Source of the DNA: Pseudisothecium myosuroides
Lineage: Eukaryota; Streptophyta; Bryopsida; Hypnales; Lembophyllaceae
Assembly (NCBI GenBank): GCA_951799445.1
Contig: OX637287.1
Coordinates: 35,544,224 to 35,608,223, forward strand
Direction of reading: 5' to 3'
DNA: 64,000 bases
Under the pieces are notes generated by a model. That model worked only from the letters and a program-made list of their open reading frames with translations, had not been told where the DNA came from and made no database searches. The position numbers and the translations under genes are program-made. Positions 21,476-33,778 of this stretch are shown piece after piece (position 1 is the first letter of the stretch; every line of letters starts with the position of its first letter).

Positions 21476-23560
21476 ATGGGGCCATCTATTTTCGACTATT
21501 CGCAAGTAATCTCAGCGCTCACGTACATACGACGTGAACTGGAGAATACGCGTTTGGGCTTGAATCAATCCTTGGTACTCATTGTGTTGCTCGCCTTTAC
21601 CCCAGCATTCTTCTTGCGATGGCTCTCCACGAGGTACTCGCCCCTCCCTTACTGCTCTGTCATTCAAACACGAACATGCTGTCAGTAAGGTTTTCTAGCT
21701 TGGTCGGTTTGCGTCATGTCTTGCTACAATAGGCAACCACAGAATGATTCGTAAAGTAAGTCCTAGAATGATTTGCTCCTCGGTTATGGTTTCTTTTTGT
21801 ATGTAACCGTGAAGGTGTGCAGGAAACTGCCTCCGAGTCCCCCGAGCTGGCCCTTGATCGGGCACCTACACCTCCTTGGCACACATGCGCATCAATCCAT
21901 GGCGGCGCTCTCTGCGAAGTACGCACCTGGTGGCATCATGTATTTGAAATTTGGACTTAAGGGAGGGATCATCGTCTCCAGCCCCGAAATGGCGAAGGAG
22001 ATTTTCAAGAACCACGACCTCGCGTTCGCGCAGCGGCCTCAGTTGATTGTAACAGATCTTCTAATTACCAATAAACAAGGTAAGCTCATCGATTCGACGT
22101 TGGATAGTCATTTTCATGCTTTGAGATTGGAGATTCATCTTCATGCTTCCAACTATGGAGACTCATCCTCCAATTAGAGAAGTGGGAGAAGGTGGGATTT
22201 CAAAATAAGCACCGCCCTGTCATTCCTGTTCCTTTGTAGTGGTCCTCCCATTCCATCGCTGGAAGCACTCAATTTTCAACATTTCGACTCTGAAACTACT
22301 CTGAAACCCACTGGATGAAGAGAAGGAATTGAGAATGCTACAAACGGTGGTTTGGTTTGGTCAGGTGTGGCGTTTCAGAACATCAATCCCTCATGGCGCA
22401 ACCTTCGAAAGATCTTCACTCAAGAGATTCTCTCCCCGAAACGAATGCAATTCGCGAGCAAGTTGCGAGGGAGCGAGATGAATTACTTGGTGAAATCCAT
22501 ATTAAACGACGTACTCAAGAGCCCTCAGACACCAATCCTACTGGAGAAGTATCTGTGGACCTTAACAATCAACTTTATCGCCCGACTGGTCCTCAGCAAG
22601 CGCTACTTCTCGAACGACTCAGCCGAAGAGAGCGCGGAGGCTGCCGAGTTCAAATACGTTACGCTCGAGCAGTTCTCCCTCCTCGCCAGCATCTTCCCGG
22701 CCGACAGCTTCCCGTTCCTGGAGCCCTTTGACATCGGCGGACTGCAGAAGCGCACCAAGGCATTGGTCCCTCGCTTCCAAGGACTCCTCACGAAGATTCT
22801 GGACGAACGCCGCGCACAGAGGAAGGAAGAAGGCGATGCGCATGTAGATGTCGACATGGTGGATGTGCTGCTCACGAACCAAGAGAGAGGGGAAATCACG
22901 GAAGGAAACCTCCGTGGCGTCGTGTGGGATGCATTCGCTGCCGGGACCGACACCCAGATCACGACCATTGAGTGGGCGATGGCCCACATCCTCCACGATC
23001 CCCAAATTTACAATGCGCTTCGGTCCGAGCTTGACCGCGAAGTCGGCTTGGAACGACGAGTCACGGAAAGCGATCTGCCCAAATTGACCTACCTGCAGGC
23101 GATTGTGAAAGAAGCCTTCCGGTTCCATCCCCCTGTGCCGCTGCTCCTCCCGCGCGAGACCTTGAAGGCGTGCACCCTTGCGGGCTACCACATCCCTGCG
23201 AACACTCGTCTGTTCGTGAATGTGTGGGCAATGGGGCGGGATCCAAAAGTGTGGGAGAATCCCATGGAGTTTCGTCCCGAGCGGTTCCTGCAAGAGGACC
23301 TGCGGGGAGTGGACGTCCACGGACAGAATTTCAATTTGATTCCCTTCGGCGCTGGACGGCGGATTTGCCCGGCGTTGGAGATTGGCAGGCTTGGCGTGCA
23401 TTTCGGGATTGCAACCCTGGTGCAGGCATTCGAGTGGTCGCTTCCCGAGGGCGTGACGGAGATGGATTCGAGCGAGACGTCGGGACTGACGCTTAACATG
23501 GCGAATTCATTGCGTGTGATCGCTAAACCTCGCTTGGCATCGGACCTGTATTCAGTTTGA
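21476..23560 (+). CDS. Cytochrome P450 monooxygenase (plant A-type, CYP71 clan)
   Basis: Three exons, 21476-21633, 21823-22079 and 22365-23560, give a 536-residue protein; both introns (189 and 285 bp) are GT-AG and the codon phases match exactly. The N-terminus carries a hydrophobic anchor (residues about 32-48, LVLIVLLAFTPAFFLRWL) and then the proline-rich hinge KLPPSPPSWPLIGHL, so the enzyme should sit on the endoplasmic reticulum. Further motifs are the C-helix WRNLRK, the I-helix oxygen-binding AGTDT (about 331-335), the ExxR pair EAFR (388-391), FRPERF (to 446) and the haem loop FGAGRRICPA with Cys473. It would hydroxylate a small lipophilic substrate using electrons from P450 reductase; the substrate and family number cannot be named. 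The haem loop ends in Ala where Gly is usual. Its 3' end faces the photolyase-hydrolase gene 345 bp away. Confidence 0.9.
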
Positions 23561-23904
23561 TAACAAAACAACACATGTACAAACTTGTTTTGGCAATTAA
23601 TTGCCGAATGTGCAGTAGTAACTGGATTTCGTTCTGTAATTTCGCGGTTCTATGTAGACATTTTGTGACGACAATTGGGAGTACAGGAATGGATCTTTAA
23701 TTGAGGCCTTGAACACCCGGAAGAGAAAGAAGGCATGCCGGATTTGATTAAATCACAGATGGCAGCCACTTGATTTGTTCAATGTGAGCTAACCTGAGGC
23801 AGTGAACGCCTGACTGTAGCTTGCTTGTAAAGGTGGGTCTTGGATTGGGAGTCGACAAATACCTTTCTATGATAACACTAACTAATGTCCACAGATTGGT
23901 GGCA

Positions 23905-26900
23905 TCACTTAGTTTTGAGATCTTCGGTAACGAGTTTAATTTCCTCCTGAACGATTTCAGCCGACGTTGCAGGGTCGTCGTCTGTGGCATTGGCCATGTT
24001 GGGAGCAGGAGGTCCATCCAGTTTAACAGTTGCCGCCGGTCCTCTCCTTACAAAGTCGTGGATAAATGTGTTCACTTCTTCTGGAAGCTCGTCATGCGGA
24101 CAGTGACCTATAAGAAACAACATACCACCAAATCAAATATCTAGATGTCGGTGTGGAGTGCTCTGATTTACTTGAAAAACGGAACTTATCACTAAGTAAG
24201 ATTCAGAGAGCATCAATGTCAGCATAGTTACCTGCATCGACATATTTCACAGAGACGTTGGAGCAGAGTGCTTTTAACATTTCTGGACGTTTGGCTTTCT
24301 TCTGGAGAGGATCATGTTTTCCCTGTACGCAGTAAGGCAACGTGTACATGAGACACCCATGCACGAATGAAATACTGAAATCGACTTTCGCACAGAAGGT
24401 CTTCAAATTCTGAGCAGATTTCTCTCTAGTAAAATAGAAATATAAACATACTGTACCTGAATGGCGAGCACATTGCCCGTGTAGCGGTCGAGGAAGAAGT
24501 TCAAAGGCAAGGGCGCTTTCAAGAGAAAGACGCTCTCCAGCACATTTGTGTTGCCAGGATCATAAGACTGTAGTAGCTAAGGTGAACGACAGTCGCTAAA
24601 ACTGAATGAAAAACTACGATGCACACAGCTTTGCAAAACAATTTGCACAGCATTCGCCAGGTGAAGTTCTTGTGGAAAGCACAGTTTCAGAACTCAATGT
24701 GAACAAGGACAAAGTGAGGATACGCTGCGCTTAACTTCATTCAATAACCAATTGTCCACTCTTGATGGTTGCTGTATATCATAGAACAAGCAGTCCGAAT
24801 CAGCAATTTGCAAGCAAAACTGAAACCTCTAAACTGCTCTAAAACAATAAAAATTTGGACAAACCGCACCAATGACTCCTGATTGGTAGATCAAAATTAG
24901 TCAAAGTAGACTCACCTTCGGATAACACCTAGTCAGTAATTTGTCACTTGAAGACTGCAGGTAGAATAAGAGAAGCTTGGACACCGGCTTCGCAATCGGC
25001 GAACTCTCTCTCGGCTGCAAAAACACCATAAACATTCAAGAAGATAGCATTTCATCCCCACGGCCAAGCTATTGGGTGTAAATTCATGACAGATCGGACA
25101 CTTAGAAAAATAAACTTACCCGAAAGAATGATTACCTTATTGTATTTAAGTGCTTTGTAATCTGGAATCACCTTGCCAGCAGTATTCAGCAAAACCACGG
25201 ACGACACCAAAGAGGGCCACAAGCCAGCCACAACAGTGGTCGTGAAACCTCCAATGGAGTTTCCCACTAAGACGACAGGCTCTTGCACAACCTCCGCAAT
25301 AAAGTCCCGCACAAGCTCCGCCCACAGAAGCTCAGAGTAAGTGACATTAGGTTTCTCGGAGCGGCCGAAGCCAATCAAGGTGGGAGCAAACACGCGGTAG
25401 CCTTTCTCCGCTAAGCCTCGGAGGTTGTCTCGGAAGTGTTCCCAGAATGCTCCGAAGCCGTGCACCAAGAGCACCGCTGGGCCTTTGTTACCCATCGATG
25501 AGTACTAAGCACACAAATGACTAGTCGTGTTAACCGATTTGCATAATTAATTATCAATCACAACATCGGCAATAAAATGATCTCACTGAAAGTGTTTTTC
25601 TAAACTAAGGACAAAGTATTCATACGATCCTTACTTGAATGTGATAACCTCTCCACCGCCATGCAGAGACGTTGAAGCCTTTCTGACTAGCTTGCATTTC
25701 GCTCTTTTTCTGCAAGAGGTCGAACCACTGCAGAGAGACAAGAAGCTCTCAGACTCCATGTAAAGAGCTTGGGAGACGGACGATACTCTTTGGTCAACTC
25801 AAATTTAGACAATGACAGCGAAGCTGACCTCCATGGCCTTCACGTCCCCAACCGCTGCTCCGACTGTGAAAGTCGAGTATCCGAAAGGAGAGAGACGACC
25901 ACCGTTGCGGTCCTTCTCATATTGCAGAGCTTCAACCATCACTCTTCTCCTCGAAATCGTCCCTAGAGCCAACGAGTTGCCAAACAGCTTTCGGAAGGAG
26001 GCACCGGAGCCCTTCTTCTCCATTTCCCATATGTGTTCATATATACTGCGATGCCATCATCACCGAGCTTCAGTCCAACTTCTGATCTACAGAGAACTAA
26101 ATCAAAACGATGCATTGAAACAGAATCTCTTAACACAACTGGCACTTACGCTTGGTAATCATCTCTACTTGTTGGCTCCAGAAACCTCAAGTATCCGTCG
26201 AGCACATTAGACGCACCAGTGGCACCCCCTTTGATGAAATACTCCCCAATAACTTCATCCTCTTCCACATCAAGCCCCTGCTTCTTCAGAAGCGAAGCTT
26301 GTGGACTTTCTAGAATGTACTCATCTCTCCACTTCATAACACCTCGAAAAGGGCTATACTGTCCAGGTGAGGGACCGAGTGACGGCCTGGCTCCTTGCGG
26401 AAGCAAGCTTTCACCTGGTTGCTCCTGCGCTGCTCTTAGGATTTGCCGCCATGGATTCTCTCCTCGAATGGCGTCGACACTGGCAGCAAATTCCTTGAAA
26501 TCGGGTAGAGCTCCCGCGTCTATATCCTTTGGCAGTCCGGGCAGTGACGTTGGTGCGGGCAATGGAGCGAGGGTTCGGAGTCCCAGGCGTTGGAATTCCT
26601 TGTAGCTGTCGGGTATGGACTTCACATTCTGCATAAAACGCAAGAGAACTAAGCTTCCCAGCTTTATGAGAAATTGAACAACAAGTCAGGTCAAGGATGC
26701 TAAGTCCATACCGAAGTGTCATACAGCGGCGCACACCATTGATCGAATTCAAGGCTGGTAGTGGAAGACGAAGAATCCTCTAGAGATTCCAGCACCGAGT
26801 CCACTGTGAGGTTCCAGCTAGATTCCACTTCATCCTCGGCGATGATGCTAGTTGCACCTATCTGGAGCCACAAGAATAAATATTACTCTTTCGCCTTCTC

Positions 26901-27677
26901 AGCATAAAACATTGTAAAAATTCATAGAAAAACTGCATTCGGTGAAAAGAGCAAGAGTATGGCTTACCTTCTGAGCGAGAGAATTCAGCACATCTGCAGT
27001 TCGCCCAGTCAAGACGATTAGGTCTGAGCCGAGCAACCGAAGCTCCTTCCGAAGATCCGCGATAGCGTCAAATAAGCTCTCTAATAGCTCCTTAGACCAA
27101 CCTGCATGCATTGGCAAACTATGATTCACAGTGACTGCAATTACCTATGAACCTCATAACTGCCGCTACCAATCAAATTCCAGAGTTGCAAAATAGTTTC
27201 CCAATCTATACCTGAAAGCTTCTACTCGAGCTGAATTCTGTCACGCAGACAGGAAAATCAATAGTTTAGGGTTTCAATTATAACAACGAATCACTAACCG
27301 ACACAGATGTGAGGATCAAAGACGTAAACAGGCAACACTTTCTTGTACTCCGAAGCCGTCACGACACCCGGATGGTCGTCAAGGCGCAAATCGTGCTTGA
27401 ACCACAAGACAGCCAATTCCTTCGATTCCTTAGGGCTTCCATTGCCAGCTACCGCAGCCGTCTTCACCAATCGCTTCAAGAAACGTTTCGAATCGTACTC
27501 CAGCGCCCTGAATCCCGAAACCTTAGGATACCGGTACAGCACCTCGCAACAACTCAGATTCTTCCTGATTGAAAACAGCTTACATTGCGGCTCAACCGGC
27601 TTCTTCACTCCGCGAGAGAGTCCTCCTCCCAGGCCACCGAGAGCTCCTTGCAAGGAGCAAGCTAGAATGGCAGCCAT
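23905..27677 (-). CDS. Photolyase-like N-domain fused to alpha/beta-hydrolase
   Basis: Eleven exons on the minus strand: 27677-27299, 27101-26968, 26861-26712, 26628-26150, 26045-25829, 25727-25635, 25504-25136, 25014-24916, 24567-24457, 24322-24232 and 24107-23905. All junctions are GT-AG and in phase, giving 774 residues. The start is the ATG at 27677. Residues 1-85 are basic and hydroxyl-rich, like a plastid transit peptide. Residues about 88-250 are the photolyase/cryptochrome Rossmann-like domain (LWFKHDLRLDDH; later IGATSIIAEDEVE and APLYD). A linker with GASFRKLFG and ALQYEKDR follows. From 490 comes an alpha/beta-hydrolase with HGFGA (499-503), nucleophile GNSIGG (Ser567), an Asp near 681 (GKHDP) and His709 (GHCPHDE). 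The FAD-binding photolyase domain is absent. The order matches a conserved plant family (I recall Arabidopsis At4g25290); its reaction is unknown. Confidence 0.9.
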
Positions 27678-28139
27678 GACGACGACCAAGCGAGCTCACA
27701 CGCACATGGAGCGACAACACTCACAATTTCTTGTAAACTTCGAATTCGATTCTCACTAAATCCACAACTGACTCCACTCTTCGAAATTAATGCGATGAAT
27801 TCTATCCTCCGTCTAATTGGCCTCCGCGTAAAAGGAATTGAAGCGATCGGGATTGGCTGAGCTACGAAATTGGCAGCACTTCTGTAGTGAATTGGTTGAA
27901 ATTCGAGCGTCTCCTTAAGGAAAACAATACACGGAGCTTGACTAAATTTGCTTGTCGCTCCGGCAACAGCGGCAAGGATCGGAAGCAATAACTTCGTGGA
28001 TTCGGTGTGGCGACCAGTGGAGCAGAATCCCGCTAAGGCAAGGATGAGGATGATCGCAAAAGGCTCCATCGGTGATCAAGGGCTGTGAAGCTGCGGCAGT
28101 GATGAAGAATTGGAAAACTCGAAATGTGGCGAGACTAAC

Positions 28140-28392
28140 TACACAAAATAGTGAAATTAGGTTGCCCCACACTAATTTCTCGACATTTGACACTATATAA
28201 ATATTTTCAGTTATTGTACAAAAATTCTCTACTTTTAAATTGGATCTTGCTGTAATTGAGACTCATAAACCTCCATGTGTACAAATGGAAATATTTTTAG
28301 AAATATTTGTTGACTTTGATGGCTTCTACAATAATTTTCTTGATGTAAGGCAACCTAATTGTTAAAGCAACCTAATTTCACTATTTTGTGTA
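28140..28392. mobile_element. Stowaway-like MITE upstream of photolyase-hydrolase gene
   Basis: ACACAAAATAGTGAAATTAG and GTTGC at the left end are mirrored by GCAACC, TAATTTCACTATTTTGTGT at the right, with TA at both outer edges (28140-28141, 28391-28392). It is about 250 bp and non-coding. It lies about 460 bp 5' of the start codon of the minus-strand photolyase-hydrolase gene. A partial extra copy of the CAACCTAATT word precedes the right end. Confidence 0.65.
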
Positions 28393-30324
28393 AGGTATAA
28401 GCACCAATAATCGATCATTTAAGCAATTTTGGAGCAGATTGTATGCAGTATGAGGTGGTGGAAATTTTCCCCCCTAGAAAGATAAAAACTATGGGGATAG
28501 CAAAACTTTCAGAATTTTATTCCCAAAATTGAAATTACTGGAATCAAAAAGTATTCTTTACCAAGAGCCAATGTCTAGAGTCTTATAATTATGATCATTC
28601 AAGAATTACTTTCCCGCTCATTGCTTCCTACTTTTGTGCTCACTACTTCGGACATATGTCATAACCTTATTAGTTCCAACCTTAAAAAGGACCAAAAAAA
28701 ACATTCCCAACTAGAGTTCAACCTAAGGTTGGAAATAGCGCACCCTACAAGTTGGGTACTGGGCGTGGTTGGTTACTGGTACTTCTACTTTAGTGTACTA
28801 ATCAACAGTACCGTAACCAAATCTTCTTTTGGGGGATTTCAAAGAAGTGTTGAAGTGGCAACATACAAGAAAATGATGTAGCCAAATATTTTAATATTCA
28901 TCTATATTTTGGATAGAACTATCTTTTCATCTATATATTTGGATGAATTTCATTTAAAATTGGCAATTTCATCCACATTATTTTCAAAAATTGGAACAAC
29001 TTAGCATCATCATCCAATTTTTCTTCAAATTTTTCCTATAGGCTTAGTGCTCCCTAATTATTTTTGGTGCTTTTAGGCATTTAAATGCCTAAAAAAACCC
29101 TATGAATGTAACTGCACCTAATGTAACTAAGTTTATACCTAAATGTGGCCAAATATGCAGTAAGAAGAGTGTTTTTATTATTGAATTGCCTAATTTTTGG
29201 TTGGATCTTGTTCGAAGTCAATAGAATATTTTAAATTTTATTCTTGTACATTTTTTTTAACACTGTATAATTAAACAAATTAAAATTAATTTTTTTAAAA
29301 ATAGGGAGTAGATTGTAGCAATGGCAACCTTGAGGATGTCCTTCGTTTCTTTGGCAGAGAAGTGGGATGAGAGGTGCTCACCCACTCTTCTTTCTAGCAA
29401 TAGCCATAAGAGGTTACTACTGCTATAGGTGTCCCAAAAATAGGTGTACATGTATCTAAAAGTGATCCTAGGCTCTCCTAGATTGAACATTTTAGGCAAG
29501 AATTTGTAGGGTGAAGTCACAATTAGGTACAATTCTTTTAATTGAATGTGACCCATATGTCAAACCGTCCTATGTAAATTCTTGCCTAAAATGTAAGGTG
29601 CTTGAATATAAAAGCCCATAGTCAATGTTGGATACGCTTAGTTTCAATACTTTGAAAATTCATAGATTATTCATATGTTGCCCAATAAATGTATGTGAAG
29701 AGAATTTGGAATCTCCTTTTGACTCCCAACAAGATCCAACAAAAAATTAGACAATGTAAAGTTAGAACCATACTCACATGCTTATTGAATGAATTTAGAT
29801 ATTGTTACCTTAAGATCGTGTATGGTCACAAATGTGTCTACGTAGCGTAAGTGGCTATCAATGGTGGACACTATACATTCAAGGAGGTTTATTTCAATTA
29901 TTTTGGATAGTGTAGAAAGTTGTCTTCATTAGATCAATGAAGCAATGTACATTCAGGATTGCCGTTTTTTGGAATTAATGAATGAAATAGGAAAAAATAT
30001 GGATGGAAAATCAGTTATTTCATCTAAAAGTACTTTCATTCATTAATTCCAAAAAAGGGCAATTCCATCCCTCAAATTTTTAATAATTCCATGATTTTTT
30101 TCTACTAAAAACAATAAATTTTCTTACCAAATATTCCATCAAAATTATTTCGTATTGCTTATGAAAGAATTATAGCTCTAAATAACCCCTGTGCACAATG
30201 TTCTTTCTTAGTATTTTAAGATTTACCTTGAGCATTACGTACCCATTTCTAGATAGATACTTTGTATAATTTTTCATCTTCAAAATTGTACTTTACTTGT
30301 TCATTTTGAAAATTTCATTTGTTT
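28393..30324. other. Intergenic with dispersed repeat copies
   Basis: 28490-28800 and 32830-33115 are diverged copies of one repeat (shared words GAAATTACT, TTAGTTCCAACCTT, GGACATATGTCAT or GGACATGTGTCAT, GGGTTACT or GGTTACTGG). An imperfect inverted repeat links 29186-29222 (CTAATTTTTGGTTGGATCTT) with 29711-29748 (AAGATCCAACAAAAAATTAG). A smaller one links 29487-29511 with 29567-29592 (TTTTAGGCAAGAATTT). A short hairpin lies at 29985-30060 (TTGGAATTAATGAATGAAA and its complement). No gene is recognised. Confidence 0.5.
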
Positions 30325-30328
30325 TTAA

Positions 30329-31849
30329 CCCCTAAAGGACCAAGACTCTTTTTTCTGCCAAAAAACACTGAAAACTGCCATTTCTATATCAAAGAGTAAA
30401 GAAAAATTTAATTTGTTTTTTTTTCACATCTAACCATAGGATCTTACACCTAACTAGTACTCCCTCTGTCCCACTAAAAACCTCCAAATCAAGCAGAATT
30501 TTTGTCCCACTAAAAAACTCCAAATCAAGCAGAATTTTTGTCCCACTAAAAAGTTCCTTTTTGTGTTTTTGATTGTTTAGTGAATGTTTGTTACATTGAA
30601 CAACCTTATAGGGGCAAGTGAGACAATCAAAAAGCATTCCCGTGGCCTTGCAAGCTTGGCCTTGGCGATATGAGACTCCTTGTACTAGTTTCTTTGTCAA
30701 ATAGTAGTGTCGACAGCCTATTTAGTGACTACTTTGGTGCTGTTAAAATTTGATCATAAAGTGGGATAGTTTTTTTATTTTTGGATATTTAGGTTGGGGA
30801 ACATGTCATTACAATCCCATTGCAGCCACCACCCTTTAAATCATCTAAAATGACAGAGCTGGCAGCAATTATAAAATATGTTCAAATATCACACTTTTGA
30901 CATGAATTTTGGGTGCCTAAATGATAGTGTCTAAGCTTGAGATTTTGTATAGATCTAAGGGATGGGTTATTTATTCTTGAATGAATGTATTTTTGGCACT
31001 TTGATTGAAAATATAGTTAATTTCTTAACGGGAAGAGTTTTGGAGGTTTTTAGTGGGATAGAGGGAGTATTAAAAAGTGTGGAAAGAATTTTTGAAGGCA
31101 CGGATTGCAAGATATTTGTGTTTAAAGAATTAAAGTGGAAAACCCAAGTTTTTCAGCACATTGCAAGACTAGTTTTTTTGAATTTGAACATTTTTAACTT
31201 AAAATTTTTGCACTACAAAATTTGAGCTTTAAATCATTATAGTGGATAATTGAGTTGAGAGTCTAGGAAAAAAAATTCAAAAAAACTTCATTCTTAAAGA
31301 AATTGTTAAGTAGAAGTAGGTACGAGATAGAAGGAAAATCTAAAATTTTAGTATCTTTTAGATGGAATTGAAATGCACTAATTCCAATGGTGAGATTGTT
31401 CTAGTAAGTAAACTAAACCATGCAATTTTTATTCTTTTGAAAAATTGCAAAAATTGCATTCAGAAATGAATCCTATTAGTTATTTTTTCAAGAAAATGCT
31501 TTGATTGCCCGAAAAACAAGAATGTCCGTAGCTTCCTCATAACAAATCCAAATGAAATGAATCAAAGCTTTCCAGATAGAAAAAAAATATAATCTATGAG
31601 AAAAAAAAAAAAAAAAAAAATTCAAATTTTTGCAATTTTTTTTTGTTGCCCGCCGTCCCCTATTTTGAGCTTATTTGGTCATAGCTTTTGTTCCCATGCA
31701 CCAATTGTGAAAATTTTTATATTCCCACGAAGCTTATCAGTTTTTCTATCTTCAAAAAAAGTTTCAAAAAATCACGACAAAAATTTAGCCCATAGGTACT
31801 TGCCCGAAATCTCATTTGTCCCCGGAACGGACATTTGGTCCTTTAGGGG
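30329..31849 (+). mobile_element. TTAA-flanked TIR element split by a nested MITE
   Basis: TTAA (30325-30328) is followed by CCCCTAAAGGACCAAG. The right end is TTTGGTCCTTTAGGGG, then TTAA (31850-31853). Interior landmarks in order are ACACTGAAAACTGCCATTTC, AACCATAGGATCTTACA, GGATTGCAAGATATTTG, AATCAAAGCTTTCCAGATAG and CATAGCTTTTGTTCCC; these are shared with 33779-34711 and 45313-46226. About 608 bp of the length is a nested Stowaway-type element (30460-31067), so the original element was roughly 910 bp. No transposase is present. Confidence 0.8.
30460..31067. mobile_element. Stowaway-type MITE nested in TTAA element
   Basis: The left end CTCCCTCTGTCCCACTAAAA (30460) and right end TTTTAGTGGGATAGAGGGAG (to 31067) are inverted repeats flanked by TA (30458-30459 and 31068-31069). 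TACTCCCTCYGT is the classic plant Stowaway (Tc1/mariner) terminus. Near the left end a 37-bp word with CCAAATCAAGCAGAATTTTT is tandemly duplicated. The sister element at about 33905 (CTAACTAGTATGAG) shows the uninterrupted TA target. Confidence 0.85.
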
Positions 31850-31853
31850 TTAA

Positions 31854-33540
31854 ACTATTGATTAGTCACCAGTAGGAGAGCAAAAATTGGTTTTTATTTT
31901 AAATTCCTTCTAAAATTTTACCTGCAGACGTGGTTTTGGATGTGAAATATATTAACTTTTGGATGCATTAAAGAAAAAATTGGGGTCTCTGTAGGGTGAC
32001 CAAAGCTAGACAAGTATTCCAAATAAACAATTAATATCTAGAAAAAAATATGATTTCAAAAAAAATCAAAATCTGATGTGGCACCAAAAAATATTATTTT
32101 TTTAGTTGGACTTTTAGAAGAACTGGTCCAGAGTTTGAACATCCTCTTGAGGCCCCAAATTTTCTATAATACCTTGAGGATTTTCAGGTTGAGCTTGATA
32201 GGGGACTATAGAATACGAGAAGAAAATTAGAAGAAATGACATGAAATCCATGAAATCCAATGTCAAATTTTTTAAGTGATTACTTTAGGTTTCTGTTTTT
32301 AAGGTTTCTACAATTCTATGTGTAGCAAAATGTAATGAAGAAAACGGGCCAGTGTTTTCACAAAACTACTAGCATACAAACAAAATCTATAGTGCTATTT
32401 GGGAAGGATTACTTGATATAGGGCGCGTTGCACTTTATAAAGCACAGATACAGGCTAAGAGGAATCTCCAACATGCTCATAGAATATGGACACAATTTGA
32501 CACCTTTTGGACGCATTCTTCTATATTGGCGTTCAGGATTGGTGACAAGATTATTTGAAACCGGCAAAGGTTGGATCCCTATCACTTCTTGTAGTTTATG
32601 TTTCTAGCTCTTTGATTTCTTGACCGGCCTTTGGCCTGGCTGTTTTGCTACTAATGGAATTTTGCAATGAAATTCTATTTCATTTGATTCAAAAAAATAA
32701 AAAACAAAAAAAGTAATGGAGTCTTGTTAAGGTACCCCCCCCCAACCGACCAAATAAGGAATTCCGATATGATCTGGAGTAGTGAAGGCAAAACAAATAT
32801 TTTTCAGAGGTACACCAATAGAAATGACATGGATTGCAAAAAAATTGGTAATTTTATGGCTTGAATTGAAATTACTATGAATTTTGTGAGGCAAAAAGTG
32901 CGCCGGACCCATGGCCTGTGTCTAGACTCTTCCAATTCCAATCATTCAATAACTTTTTACCTAATCATTATTTTCTATTTTTTTTTTCACAACTTGGGAC
33001 ATGTGTCATGTATTTATTAGTTCCAACCTTGAAAACAAAACAAAAACGCATTCTAAGCGTGATCAGAAATACGTGCACCTATAGATCGGGAATGGGTTAC
33101 TAGTCGGGAATGGGGGGTTACGTTATATATGTCCACATTGTCAAGGATTGTAGTTTGTAATAAAGACATGACTCAAGAGAAATAGCCAACGACATAATGC
33201 TTCATTTGACTTGGCTCAAAATTGCCCCCAGACAATTTGACCTAGAAGCCAGCTCAGAAAAGTGACCTCACACATCAGTGAAACTAAAACTAGCTAAATT
33301 TCGCTCAATTGCTACATAATTCTTTCATATCCACAGTGTAAATTCAAAAAAATCTTCCAAAAATGAATATTTTGCTCAAAACACTGAACCTATTTTGGGA
33401 ACATTGTCACACATACAAGACGCACATTCAGAAACACTCCATAAATTGGAGCAAACGATAACCCGAGATACATAATTCTCTCCTAAAAACAAGAATTTAG
33501 TCTATTTCAAAACAGATAGGTCCTCAACTATAGTTATACC
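31854..33540. other. Intergenic; contains a diverged repeat copy
   Basis: No gene is recognised. 32830-33115 is the partner of the repeat at 28490-28800. A C-run (CCCCCCCCC) lies at about 32736, and simple A-rich sequence surrounds 32690-32715. Confidence 0.4.
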
Positions 33541-33544
33541 TTAA

Positions 33545-33774
33545 CCCTTCACGTGCTAAGAATTCATGACTTAAGTTGTGGACTTTGATTGATCATATTG
33601 TAGAAAGGATAATCTAAAAGGAAAATTTTATTATATCATTAGCTTGAGTGAAGAACATTGCATGCATTAGGTTAAATAAATAATTATTAAAATAAATAAA
33701 AATTCCCAAATAAACTCTTCAAAATTGCTTTAAAAAACATGAGGCCCAATTCGGGCTTCTTAGTCATTAAAGGG
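33545..33774. mobile_element. Short TTAA-flanked TIR element abutting a second one
   Basis: TTAA (33541-33544), then CCCTTCACGTGCTAAGAA. The right end is TTCTTAGTCATTAAAGGG, then TTAA (33775-33778). The 230-bp interior is non-coding. The right TTAA is at the same time the left TTAA of the element at 33779-34711, so the two copies sit back to back on one shared target tetranucleotide. Confidence 0.75.
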
Positions 33775-33778
33775 TTAA

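Noticed and set aside
21773..22177. Independent P450 N-terminal protein starting at 21773
   Set aside because: The apparent start is TTG, not ATG. The real coding part begins at the 21823 acceptor and stops at the 22079 donor, with both junctions in phase with neighbouring exons.
22619..23401. Long minus-strand frame (260 codons) opposite the P450
   Set aside because: It is antisense to the P450 exon containing all catalytic motifs. It has no recognisable domain and is explained by the GC-rich codon use of the sense strand.
26040..26080. miR319-like word (TTGGACTGAAGCTC) on the minus strand in intron 4 of the photolyase-hydrolase gene
   Set aside because: It matches only the first 11 bases of the miRNA and has no pairing arm nearby to form a precursor hairpin.
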